This document shows, piece after piece, positions 1 to 6,456 of a stretch of 14,749 bases of DNA; within the stretch, counting starts at the first letter, position 1; each line of letters starts with the position of its first letter. Both the position numbers and the translations under genes were made by a program. This DNA is from Rhodoferax sp. (GTDB taxonomy: Bacteria > Pseudomonadota > Gammaproteobacteria > Burkholderiales > Burkholderiaceae_C). A model generated the notes under the pieces. That model was not told the origin of the DNA, did not search any database, and saw only the letters and a list, made by a program, of their open reading frames with translations. Location: positions 1-14,749 of the forward strand of contig JAUXQA010000072.1 of assembly GCA_030683195.1 (NCBI GenBank), read 5' to 3'.

Positions 1-780
1 TCGTTCGGGCAGTTCCTGATGGTGCCGACCGAGGGCTTCCTGATTGACAGCCTGGGCTGGAAAGATGCCTTGATCGTCCTGGGCCTGGCCGCCCTCATGA
101 TCGTGCCGCTGGCCTGGGGTTTGCGCGAACCCGGCTTCGCCAACGGCGCACCACCCAAACGTGAACAAACCGTGCTTCAAGCTTTCACTGAAGCCTTTCG
201 GTACCCCAGCTTCCAGATGTTGATGGCAGGCTATTTTGTCTGCGGTTTTCAGGTGGTGTTCATTGGTGTGCACCTGCCGAGCTATTTAAAAGACCAGGGC
301 CTGTCACCCCAAGTGGCCAGCTACGCCCTCGCTTTGATCGGCCTGTTCAATGTCTTTGGCACTTACATTGCTGGCGTCATGGGGCACAAGCTGCCCAAAA
401 AGAACATTCTGGCGTTCATATACCTGGCCCGATCGGTGGCGATCTCTCTGTTTTTGATTTTGCCTCTGTCACCCATGAGCGTCTATATTTTTTCAGCAGT
501 GATGGGCTTGCTGTGGCTGTCCACCGTGCCGGTGACCAACGCCGCCGTGGCGCAAATCTTCGGTGTGGCGCATCTGTCCATGCTGAGCGGTTTTGTATTT
601 TTCAGCCACCAAATTGGCTCCTTTCTGGGAGTTTGGGCGGGTGGTTTTCTGTTTGACCGCACCGGCAGTTACGACTTGGTCTGGTACATCGCCATCGCGC
701 TAGGTGTGCTGGCCGCGCTGGTGAACCTGCCTGTCAAAGAAGCCATGATCACGCGCCGACCTGCCACACAGGCTGCGTGA
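1..780 (+). CDS. MFS transporter, C-terminal part (5' end outside window)
   Basis: This is the C-terminal 259 residues of a major facilitator superfamily permease, an inner-membrane secondary transporter. The reading frame is open from the first base, so the gene starts upstream and the ATG at 19 is internal. The visible part opens with the end of the N-terminal half, followed by a hydrophilic central loop near residues 45-60 (sequence REPGFANGAPPKREQ). Six hydrophobic segments of the second half follow, ending in a short polar tail. The flavour (GQFLMVPTE, a GVHLPSYLKDQG loop, SHQIGSFLGVWAGG in the penultimate helices) resembles MFS permeases of the oxalate/formate or monocarboxylate type common in Burkholderiales. 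The substrate cannot be read from this fragment. It ends four bases before the next small ORF, so the two are probably cotranscribed. MFS membership is confident; the subfamily is inferred. Confidence 0.9.
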   Translation, partial: SFGQFLMVPTEGFLIDSLGWKDALIVLGLAALMIVPLAWGLREPGFANGAPPKREQTVLQAFTEAFRYPSFQMLMAGYFVCGFQVVFIGVHLPSYLKDQGLSPQVASYALALIGLFNVFGTYIAGVMGHKLPKKNILAFIYLARSVAISLFLILPLSPMSVYIFSAVMGLLWLSTVPVTNAAVAQIFGVAHLSMLSGFVFFSHQIGSFLGVWAGGFLFDRTGSYDLVWYIAIALGVLAALVNLPVKEAMITRRPATQAA

Positions 781-784
781 GTCC

Positions 785-925
785 ATGAAGTGCAGGCTGC
801 ACCCCATTGCAACCAAGGCGCTTGTCTTTGGCGCGGTGCTGTGCGTTTTGCTTGCGGTTTTTTCGCTGTACACCCGGCCCGACTTCATGCTCACCCTGGC
901 CAATGAGGTCTGGTCCTGCTTTTAA
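785..925 (+). CDS. small single-helix membrane protein (46 aa)
   Basis: A 46-codon ORF from ATG to TAA begins four bases after the MFS stop and ends 14 bases before the methyltransferase start. The peptide has a basic N-terminus (MKCRLHP), one hydrophobic helix at about residues 9-29 (KALVFGAVLCVLLAVFSLY), and a short C-terminal segment with RPDF and a final EVWSCF. That is the pattern of a one-pass inner-membrane peptide with the N-terminus inside. A GTGAG stretch overlapping the upstream stop could act as ribosome-binding site. It fills the gap between two genes exactly and has no internal stop, which supports it being real. I believe similar short proteins occur beside transporters in this family, but that is memory and not tested here. 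Function unknown. Confidence 0.6.
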   Translation: MKCRLHPIATKALVFGAVLCVLLAVFSLYTRPDFMLTLANEVWSCF

Positions 926-939
926 AAGCCCCCCAGAAA

Positions 940-1536
940 ATGCCGAACACGACACCTTCATTGCCCACCGCCCCGGTTCACGGCTTGGGTGAGGCGTCAG
1001 ATTGGATTCAACGCTGGTCGCACTTGGTGCGTCCTGCGGGCAGAGTCCTTGATCTGGCTTGCGGGCACGGGCGCCACATGCGGTGGTTTGCACAACAGGG
1101 CCATGTCGTCACCGGCGTGGATCGGTCGGCAGACGCGATTCAAGCGGTGGCGGGTCTGGGAGAAGCGGTGTTGGCCGACATCGAAAACGGACCCTGGCCC
1201 TTGATCCAGGCCAACGAAGTCCGCCAGTTTGATGCGGTGGTCGTCACCAACTACCTGTGGCGCCCGCTGTTTGAACGCATCAGCGACAGCCTGGCTCCGG
1301 GCGGCATCCTCATTTATGAGACCTTCGCCTCGGGCAACGAGACGGTCGGCAAGCCCTCACGCCCTGATTTCTTGTTACAACCATCCGAGTTGTTAAATGC
1401 TTTTGCACACCTGAATATCATCGCGTTTGAGCAAGGTTTTCTTGCAGATCCACCCCGGTTTATCCAGCGCCTGGTCGCGTCATCCCCCGGCGAGCCGGGT
1501 AGCACGGGCCAGATACCTGCCCGATACACGCTCTAG
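940..1536 (+). CDS. class I SAM-dependent methyltransferase
   Basis: A 198-residue protein with a Rossmann-type class I methyltransferase fold. The SAM-binding motif I is VLDLACGHGRH (about residues 36-46), followed by the acidic end of strand 2 in GVDRS (about 59-63), which would bind the ribose. A later strand, FDAVVVTNYLWRP, and the LAPGGILIYETF stretch fit motifs IV-VI. The substrate is not evident. The compact size and motif spacing resemble TehB/UbiE-like small-molecule methyltransferases, and database entries of this kind are often labelled only as methyltransferase domain proteins. The last 25 residues (rich in Ser, Pro, Gly) look disordered. The ATG at 940 is preceded by only a weak purine stretch (CAGAAA). 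It lies 14 bases after the small membrane ORF and 36 bases before dapA, so read-through into dapA is likely. Confidence 0.85.
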   Translation: MPNTTPSLPTAPVHGLGEASDWIQRWSHLVRPAGRVLDLACGHGRHMRWFAQQGHVVTGVDRSADAIQAVAGLGEAVLADIENGPWPLIQANEVRQFDAVVVTNYLWRPLFERISDSLAPGGILIYETFASGNETVGKPSRPDFLLQPSELLNAFAHLNIIAFEQGFLADPPRFIQRLVASSPGEPGSTGQIPARYTL

Positions 1537-1572
1537 TTAGAATGTTCTTTTACTGTTAACACCTACTCAGAC

Positions 1573-2466
1573 ATGACATCCTCAATCAGCCAAATCACGG
1601 GCAGCATCGTGGCACTGGTCACTCCCATGCATGAAGATGGCAGCGTGGATTACCCCACGCTTCGCACGTTGATCGACTGGCACATCTCCGAGGGCACCGA
1701 TTGCATTGGCGTCGTAGGCACCACAGGCGAGTCGCCCACCGTCAACGTGGAAGAACATTGCGAGATCATCCGGGTATCGGTTGAACAGTCCGCAGGGCGC
1801 GTGCCAATCATGGCAGGCTGCGGCGCGAACTCGACCTCCGAGGCAATTGAGTTGACACGTTTTGCCAAGAAGGTAGGCGCAGATTGCCAGTTGCAGGTGG
1901 TTCCCTACTACAACAAGCCAACGCAAGAGGGTCAGTACCTGCACTTCAAGGCCATCGCTGAAGCCGTGGAACTCCCCATGGTGCTCTACAACGTCCCCGG
2001 CCGATCCGTTGCGGACATGGCCCATGACACTGTTATGCGCTTGACCTCAGTGCCCGGCATTGTGGGCATCAAGGAGGCGACGGGCAACATCGAGCGCGCG
2101 CAATGGCTGATTCGTGAAGTCCCCAAAGGCTTTGCCATTTATTCGGGCGACGACCCAACAGCGGTCGCCCTGATGCTCTGCGGCGGGCAAGGCAACATCA
2201 GCGTGTCAGCCAATCTGGCGCCGCGACTCATGCATGAGTTGTGTTTGGCCGCGATGGCTGGCGATACACGCCGGGCCATGGAGATTCAATTCAAACTGCT
2301 TCCTCTGCACAAAAATTTGTTCGTCGAATCCAATCCCATCCCGGTGAAATGGGCCATGGCAAGAATGAAGCTCTGTGGCCCCACCATGCGACTGCCGATG
2401 ACCCAGCTGACCCAGTCCAATGAGGCTGTGGTTGAAGGTGCGATGCGCGCCACCGGCTTGATCTAA
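1573..2466 (+). CDS. dapA: 4-hydroxy-tetrahydrodipicolinate synthase
   Basis: DapA condenses pyruvate with aspartate 4-semialdehyde to make 4-hydroxy-tetrahydrodipicolinate, the first committed step of lysine and meso-diaminopimelate synthesis in the cytoplasm. The 297-residue length is normal and the whole (beta/alpha)8 barrel is present. Active-site residues are visible: the GTTGES loop with Thr50 and Thr51, Tyr139 in YNVPGR with Arg144 three residues after the Pro, and the Schiff-base Lys167 in GIKEATG. All are offset by six from the E. coli numbering as I recall it (44/45, 133, 138, 161). PYYNKPTQEG and YSGDD are also intact. The gene is followed after 42 bases by bamC, a dapA-bamC (dapX/nlpB) pairing that is widespread in proteobacteria. 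The ribosome-binding site is weak (CTCAGAC before ATG). Confidence 0.98.
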   Translation: MTSSISQITGSIVALVTPMHEDGSVDYPTLRTLIDWHISEGTDCIGVVGTTGESPTVNVEEHCEIIRVSVEQSAGRVPIMAGCGANSTSEAIELTRFAKKVGADCQLQVVPYYNKPTQEGQYLHFKAIAEAVELPMVLYNVPGRSVADMAHDTVMRLTSVPGIVGIKEATGNIERAQWLIREVPKGFAIYSGDDPTAVALMLCGGQGNISVSANLAPRLMHELCLAAMAGDTRRAMEIQFKLLPLHKNLFVESNPIPVKWAMARMKLCGPTMRLPMTQLTQSNEAVVEGAMRATGLI

Positions 2467-2508
2467 TCATTGCAGACCTAGCGCTCCTCAATTTCTAAGG
2501 GTTTTTTT

Positions 2509-3588
2509 GTGAATCATTTATCCAAACTCACGCTGTTGAGCCTGTCTTTGGCGTTGGCTGCCTGTACAACGCTGACTACCGAAAAAATTGACTATAAAAG
2601 TACGGGAAAGGGTCAGACGCTCGACATCCCGCCTGACCTGACCCAACTGTCTCGCGACAGCCGTTATGCTGTGGTCGATGGCGCCGTGACGGCGTCCAGT
2701 TTTCAGACAGCGCAGCCCGTTCAAGGTGTGCCTGTCGCCACCACGTCCCTGGGTGACGTCCGTATAGAGCGCTCCGGGACCCAGCGATGGCTGGTCGTTA
2801 ACCGGCCCGCTGACAAACTATGGGAACCGGTACGCGACTTTTGGCAAGAAAATGGCTTTCTGCTGACGCTTGATCAAGCCAACTTGGGCATCATGGAAAC
2901 TGATTGGGCTGAAAACCGGGCAAAAATACCGGGTGATGTCATTCGCAACACCTTGGGCAAACTAGTGGATTCGCTGTATTCCACTGGTGAACGCGACAAG
3001 TTTCGCACCCGTCTAGAGCGCAATGCGACTGGCGGCACTGATGTATTCATCAGCCACCGGGGAATGATTGAGGTATTTGACAGCACCCAAAAGGACCGGA
3101 CCGTCTGGCAACCGAGAGACGCAGACCCGGAGCTTGAAGCCGAATTCCTCAGTCGCCTGATGATTAAACTTGGAGCTTCACCTACACAGGTCAAGGAAAT
3201 TTTAGCCACGCCAACGGCCAAAATCGGCTCGCGTGTGACAGAGGTTGGTGGGCAATCAGTCGTTCAGATTGATGACGGTTTCGACAGAGCATGGAGACGA
3301 GTTGGCCTGTCATTGGATCGCACAGGTTTCACAGTCGAAGACCGTGACCGCAGCAAAGGGGTCTATTTTGTCCGTTACGTAGAACCAACCTCGGCCAAGT
3401 CAGAGCCTGGCTTTCTTGGAAAACTATTCAGTTTTTCAAAACCCGACGCAGCGCCTCTGAAGTTCCGCATCTCAGTTGTGAGTCAGGAAAAATCGACGCT
3501 GGTTTCAGTGCAAAGTGCAAATGGCCAGCCGGACCGCACTGATAACGCACAAAGAATCTTAAAAGTAATTGCTGAAGATCTCAAGTAG
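2509..3588 (+). CDS. bamC: outer membrane assembly lipoprotein BamC
   Basis: BamC is an accessory lipoprotein of the BAM complex, which folds beta-barrel proteins into the outer membrane. The 359-residue protein begins with a lipoprotein signal peptide: a Lys at position 6, a hydrophobic core, and the lipobox LAAC with acylated Cys19. A low-complexity linker follows, with IDYKS and DIPPDLTQL; this is the region that in E. coli BamC wraps BamD. Two helix-grip domains follow, roughly residues 90-210 and 240-358; WLVVNRPADKLW marks the first and WRRVGLSLDRTGF the second. Length is slightly above the 344 residues of E. coli BamC. The start is GTG at 2509, supported by TAAGGG seven bases upstream, and no ATG alternative keeps the signal peptide. 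It is cotranscribed with dapA. Confidence 0.95.
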   Translation: MNHLSKLTLLSLSLALAACTTLTTEKIDYKSTGKGQTLDIPPDLTQLSRDSRYAVVDGAVTASSFQTAQPVQGVPVATTSLGDVRIERSGTQRWLVVNRPADKLWEPVRDFWQENGFLLTLDQANLGIMETDWAENRAKIPGDVIRNTLGKLVDSLYSTGERDKFRTRLERNATGGTDVFISHRGMIEVFDSTQKDRTVWQPRDADPELEAEFLSRLMIKLGASPTQVKEILATPTAKIGSRVTEVGGQSVVQIDDGFDRAWRRVGLSLDRTGFTVEDRDRSKGVYFVRYVEPTSAKSEPGFLGKLFSFSKPDAAPLKFRISVVSQEKSTLVSVQSANGQPDRTDNAQRILKVIAEDLK

Positions 3589-3783
3589 GAGGTCGTCATA
3601 CGACAAGGAATGGAGACGATTCAACTGAGTTGAATTCGGAAGGTTCCTTGGTAACCCTGTGAGGAGATCACGGGAATTGGCTCGATTTCAACCCAGACTA
3701 ACTTAACGAATCGGAGGATTCAAGTCTGAAAGAGGACCCGATTTGACAGATAGTTGAAGCGTCTGATCTCCAAATCAGAATGC
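3589..3783 (+). ncRNA. candidate structured RNA or 3' UTR downstream of bamC
   Basis: No convincing ORF lies here, but a chain of inverted repeats does. The perfect 7-bp pair 3604-3610/3644-3650 (CAAGGAA/TTCCTTG) encloses a 7-bp hairpin at 3619-3625/3629-3635 with a 3-base loop. A hairpin follows at 3655-3662/3668-3674 (one bulge, loop GGAGA). Next is a two-part stem, 3694-3699/3723-3728, enclosing 3708-3712/3717-3721. Last is a 6-bp hairpin at 3762-3767/3774-3779 with loop CTCCAA. The segment runs directly into the terminator at 3784-3817. It could be a structured 3' UTR of bamC, a 3'-UTR-derived small RNA, or an independent RNA. No known RNA family is recognised and no clear internal promoter is seen. 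Strand is assumed from bamC read-through and is not proven. Confidence 0.3.
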
Positions 3784-3817
3784 AAAAAAAAGCCACCCTC
3801 AGGTGGCTTTTATTTTG
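3784..3817. terminator. bidirectional Rho-independent terminator
   Basis: A 7-bp GC-rich stem, AGCCACC/GGTGGCT (3791-3797 and 3802-3808) with loop CTCA, is extended by A:T pairs on both flanks. On the minus strand it is followed by eight Us, an excellent terminator for the Ala-rich lipoprotein gene whose stop lies ten bases away. On the plus strand it is followed by TTTTATTTTG, enough to end bamC read-through or the candidate RNA. Confidence 0.85.
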
Positions 3818-3826
3818 TCGAAGAAC

Positions 3827-4066
3827 TTACTTCTTAGCAGCGTCAACAACAGCTGAGGCCGCGTCGGTAGCTGCAACAGCAGCACCTGTGGCGGCGGAAG
3901 CCGCGTCAGTGGCAGCAGAGGCTGCATCGGTAGCAGCAACAGCAGCTTCTTTGACAGCTTCAACAACTGCTGGAGGAGCGACAGGAACTGGTGCTTCTTC
4001 TTTTTTACCGCAAGCAGCCAGAGCAGCAGCGACAATAACAGCGGACAAAACGAGTGATTTATTCAT
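3827..4066 (-). CDS. small Ala-rich lipoprotein with heptad-like repeats (Lpp/OprI-like candidate)
   Basis: A 79-residue protein with a clear lipoprotein signal peptide (MNKSLVLSAV start, lipobox LAAC, acylated Cys19), giving a mature chain of 61 residues. After Cys19 come a charged stretch (GKKEE) and a Pro/Val-rich linker (about 24-35). From about residue 44 there is a seven-residue repeat: AATDAAS (44-50), AATDAAS (51-57), AATGAAV (58-64), AATDAAS (65-71) and a degenerate AVVDAA. The protein ends in Lys-Lys. Small size, a heptad helix and a C-terminal Lys match the design of Braun lipoprotein Lpp and Pseudomonas OprI, whose terminal Lys can be joined to peptidoglycan. There is no clear sequence identity, so that role is inference only. 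The gene stands alone with its own near-consensus -10 box, a 5' stem-loop and a strong terminator, consistent with an abundant monocistronic mRNA. Confidence 0.8.
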   Translation of the reverse strand: MNKSLVLSAVIVAAALAACGKKEEAPVPVAPPAVVEAVKEAAVAATDAASAATDAASAATGAAVAATDAASAVVDAAKK

Positions 4067-4134
4067 TTGAAATACTACCTAGAGGGTTAACGAAACAGTT
4101 TCCGAAATTCGTCAGCGCAGAAGAACTGCAGCGA

Positions 4135-4168
4135 CTAAGCAAATATGAATCAAACCCATTTTGCTTAG
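4135..4168 (-). promoter_or_regulatory. 5'-terminal stem-loop of the lipoprotein mRNA
   Basis: A perfect 9-bp inverted repeat, CTAAGCAAA (4135-4143) and TTTGCTTAG (4160-4168), has a 16-base loop. It lies right downstream of the -10 box at 4175-4180 on the minus strand, so the predicted transcript would begin at or within a base or two of the stem. It could be an mRNA-stabilising 5' hairpin of the kind that protects highly expressed outer-membrane protein messages, or a DNA operator overlapping the transcription start. Confidence 0.5.
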
Positions 4169-4174
4169 CCTCAA

Positions 4175-4204
4175 ATTATATGACGTAATTTCAAAGTTAT
4201 ACCA
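4175..4204 (-). promoter_or_regulatory. promoter of the Ala-rich lipoprotein gene
   Basis: On the minus strand a perfect TATAAT -10 hexamer lies at 4180-4175. The best -35 candidate, TTGGTA, is about 19 bases upstream, which is long; at the ideal 17 bases the hexamer is poor. The surroundings are A/T-rich. The predicted start is near 4168, giving a leader of about 100 bases. Confidence 0.5.
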
Positions 4205-4288
4205 ATTTCAAGGGCCAGAGCCCGGACGAAATGTAAGCTTTTTAATATTCAACTTGAGGAAGTCAAACATACTAATTAATTAACGAAC

Positions 4289-4320
4289 TGGCCATAGTGC
4301 GATTTCGCAACAAATGGCCA
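4289..4320 (-). terminator. possible weak terminator after the DEAD-box helicase gene
   Basis: A long hairpin lies 12 bases beyond the helicase stop. The outer stem is TGGCCAT/ATGGCCA (4289-4295 and 4314-4320) and the inner stem TGCGA/TCGCA (4298-4302 and 4305-4309). What follows on the minus strand is A/T-rich (GTTCGTTAATTAATTAG) but is not a proper U-run, so termination may be weak or this may be a 3'-end stabilising hairpin. Confidence 0.4.
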
Positions 4321-4331
4321 AGAACTATGAT

Positions 4332-6215
4332 TTAGTCGTTACGCGAAGGCCTTTTCTTGGCATCACGGGGCACGAAAACTTTGCCACCGTTGCCAGGCTT
4401 TGCAAAGGAAGGCTTGCCAAATGCAGGCTTGCGGGCAGCGAAGTCGCCACGTGGCGCACCGAAGTCACCCCGAGGGACACCAAAATCACCGCGCGGCGCT
4501 CCGAAATCGCCACGGGGCGCTGGAGCATCGTTGCGTGAGCCAGCGAAACGGTCATTGAAACCGCCTTTGCGCTCGTAGCTGCGGCCCTCAGGCTGGCTGA
4601 AGCCACCACCATTATTTTGATAACCACCGCCACCACCTGCGTCGCGAGAAGCACCCGCGCTGCGGTCATTAAAACCTCCACGGCTAGCGCCGAAACCGCC
4701 AGCACGTCCACCACCACCACCGAAATTGCCGCCACGGGGAGCCCCGTCATGACCGCCGCGACCGCCGCCACCAAAACTATTGGGGCGTGAATCGGGGAAA
4801 CGCTGTTGTGGCTCCATGCCAGGGATCGTTTCACCCTTGAACTGATGATGACTGTGGAACTCGATGTCCATAATCTTGCGACGATCGCGGAATTCGGCGA
4901 AGGTTACTGCAATGCCATCGCGCCCGGCGCGGCCCGTACGACCAATGCGGTGGGTGTAATCCTCAGCCTTCATTGGCAAACCGAAGTTGAACACGTGGGT
5001 GACGGTTGGAACGTCGATGCCCCGCGCAGCCACATCGGTTGCGACCAGAATTTGCACCTGACCTTGGCGCAGAGCCATCAAGCGACGGTTACGTAGGCCT
5101 TGGCTCAACGCGCCATGCAACGCCACTGCGGAAAAACCTTCTTGCTGCAAATCATTGGCCAGACCGTCGCACTCGATTTGAGTGCTTGCGAAAACAATGG
5201 CTTGATTGATCGTGGTGTCGCGCAACCAATGATCCAGCAATTTACGCTTGTGTTGCGCGTTATCTGCCCAAAACAGCTTCTGGCTGATGTTCGCGTGCTT
5301 TTCTTGAGGCGAGTCAATCTGGAGCTTTTGGGGATCGCGCATTACACGTGAAGCCAACTGCTGAATTCGCGGCGCAAAGGTAGCGCTGAACATCATTGTT
5401 TGCTTGCGTTGAATGGTCAACTGGTTGATGTCAGCCAAGTCGTCGGAGAAGCCAAGATCCAGCATGCGGTCAGCTTCGTCGACCACCAAAAATTGCACTT
5501 GGTCGAGCTTGATTTGCATTGAGCGTTGCAGATCGAGCAAACGACCCGGCGTAGCGACCACCAGATTGGCGTTTTGCAACTTGGCGATTTGCAACTGGTA
5601 AGGCATTCCGCCCACAATATTGGCAACTCGCAGGCCCCGGCAATGCTGGACCAGATCAATAGCATCGTGCGCAACTTGCTGAGCCAACTCACGTGTTGGA
5701 CAAACAATCAAAGCGCCGGGAGCCGCTGGCGCGAAATGACGTGGATTGGTGGGATCCTTGCGCTTGGCACGCTTGGGGGGGGCTTCGCCTTTGGCAGCAG
5801 CCTCAGCAACTGCCTGTTCGAAATCAGACTTCTCTTTGGCTTCTGCTTGAGCCATCTGTGTCAGCAAGGTGTGCAACACGGGCAGCAGAAAAGCTGCTGT
5901 CTTGCCGCTACCGGTTTGGCTGGAAACCATCAGATCAGTAAAGCGAGCGGCTTCGTCGGCAGCGCCGTGGCCCTGCATGGCAATAGGGATGGTTTTCAGC
6001 TGCACGGTCGTAGGCTGAGTGAATCCCAGATCCTTCACAGCCTGAATCAATTCAGGCGCCAAGCCCAAAGCGACAAAGCCATTTGGCACGTCGGACGCAG
6101 GTGCGTCCTCAGCCAGCAGAACCGCCGGTGATGCGCCTTGCGCGGCATCAGAAGAATCGATAGAAAAATTTTCGGCAAGCGATGTCTCGCCTGCCGCTTG
6201 GATAGCGTCAGTCAT
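4332..6215 (-). CDS. rhlE: RhlE-like DEAD-box ATP-dependent RNA helicase
   Basis: A 627-residue cytoplasmic RNA helicase with all superfamily 2 motifs: Q-motif around 47-80, motif I SQTGSGKT (99-106), Ia PTRELAQ (173-179), Ib TPGR (222-225), II DEAD (246-249), III SAT (277-279), V with ATDVAARGID (392-401) and VI HRIGRTGRAG (422-431). DEAD-box proteins unwind short RNA duplexes using ATP in ribosome assembly and mRNA decay. About 40 charged residues (121-162, many Lys, Glu, Ala) are inserted between motifs I and Ia. After residue 480 comes a Gly/Arg/Asn-rich tail with tandem RGDFGAP units (568-592), probably an RNA-binding disordered region. The ATG at 6215 is preferred; a longer frame starts at TTG 6263 with no ribosome-binding site. 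RhlE is the closest group judged by motifs and tail, but the exact paralogue is uncertain. Confidence 0.93.
   Translation of the reverse strand: MTDAIQAAGETSLAENFSIDSSDAAQGASPAVLLAEDAPASDVPNGFVALGLAPELIQAVKDLGFTQPTTVQLKTIPIAMQGHGAADEAARFTDLMVSSQTGSGKTAAFLLPVLHTLLTQMAQAEAKEKSDFEQAVAEAAAKGEAPPKRAKRKDPTNPRHFAPAAPGALIVCPTRELAQQVAHDAIDLVQHCRGLRVANIVGGMPYQLQIAKLQNANLVVATPGRLLDLQRSMQIKLDQVQFLVVDEADRMLDLGFSDDLADINQLTIQRKQTMMFSATFAPRIQQLASRVMRDPQKLQIDSPQEKHANISQKLFWADNAQHKRKLLDHWLRDTTINQAIVFASTQIECDGLANDLQQEGFSAVALHGALSQGLRNRRLMALRQGQVQILVATDVAARGIDVPTVTHVFNFGLPMKAEDYTHRIGRTGRAGRDGIAVTFAEFRDRRKIMDIEFHSHHQFKGETIPGMEPQQRFPDSRPNSFGGGGRGGHDGAPRGGNFGGGGGRAGGFGASRGGFNDRSAGASRDAGGGGGYQNNGGGFSQPEGRSYERKGGFNDRFAGSRNDAPAPRGDFGAPRGDFGVPRGDFGAPRGDFAARKPAFGKPSFAKPGNGGKVFVPRDAKKRPSRND
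4438..4520 (-). repeat. tandem 21-base repeat coding RGDFGAP units
   Basis: Four consecutive copies of a 21-base unit encode RGDFGAP, RGDFGVP, RGDFGAP and RGDFAAR in the helicase tail. Copies differ mostly at third codon positions, so the amino-acid repeat is better kept than the DNA repeat. Such arrays change copy number easily by slippage. Confidence 0.8.
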
Positions 6216-6456
6216 GTATTTACTCACACGCGAGCGCCACAGTAGCTGTGACTGCTCCGTCAATGGTTAAAAAACATCAACCATCAAACGGAACCTGCTC
6301 TGACTCTTAAAGAGTTCAATCAGCGCGGGAAGATCCTTCTTATGCAGCCTGCAAATGCAAAACTACTTTGGATCTCAGTGAATGAGGGGAGATGTACAAA
6401 TATGCGTTGCCTCATGCAACGCAGCCATAGATTATGCCACGAATTCGGGTTTCTAC
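6216..6456 (-). promoter_or_regulatory. structured leader region of the DEAD-box helicase gene
   Basis: This stretch of about 240 bases lies between orn and the helicase start and carries three inverted repeats. They are an 8-bp hairpin TGCGTTGC/GCAACGCA (6403-6410 and 6416-6423), a 13-base palindrome ACTCTTAAAGAGT (6303-6315), and ATGGTT/AACCAT (6263-6268 and 6279-6284). A CATAAT hexamer on the minus strand (6436-6431) could be a -10 box whose start would fall right before the 8-bp hairpin, giving a leader of about 200 bases. Long structured leaders are common on helicase and cold-shock genes. The 8-bp hairpin could instead be a poor terminator for orn, but no U-run follows. Confidence 0.35.

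Noticed and set aside
3589..3783. Integron attC-like site
   Set aside because: No matching core-site pair (RYYYAAC with GTTRRRY) and no integrase or cassette context.
3755..3785. tRNA-like anticodon arm with loop CTCCAA (Trp-like) at 3762-3779
   Set aside because: The loop has six bases (or eight with a shorter stem) instead of seven, and no acceptor, D or T arms pair around it; the sequence runs straight into a poly-A terminator flank.
3780..4070. Plus-strand Ala-rich open frame opposite the lipoprotein gene
   Set aside because: It is the antisense of the Ala-repeat codons; the minus strand has a signal peptide, promoter and terminator.
4325..4834. Long minus-strand open frame over the 3' part of the helicase gene
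   Set aside because: It is another frame of the low-complexity Gly/Arg-rich tail; composition is an artefact of the repeat codons.
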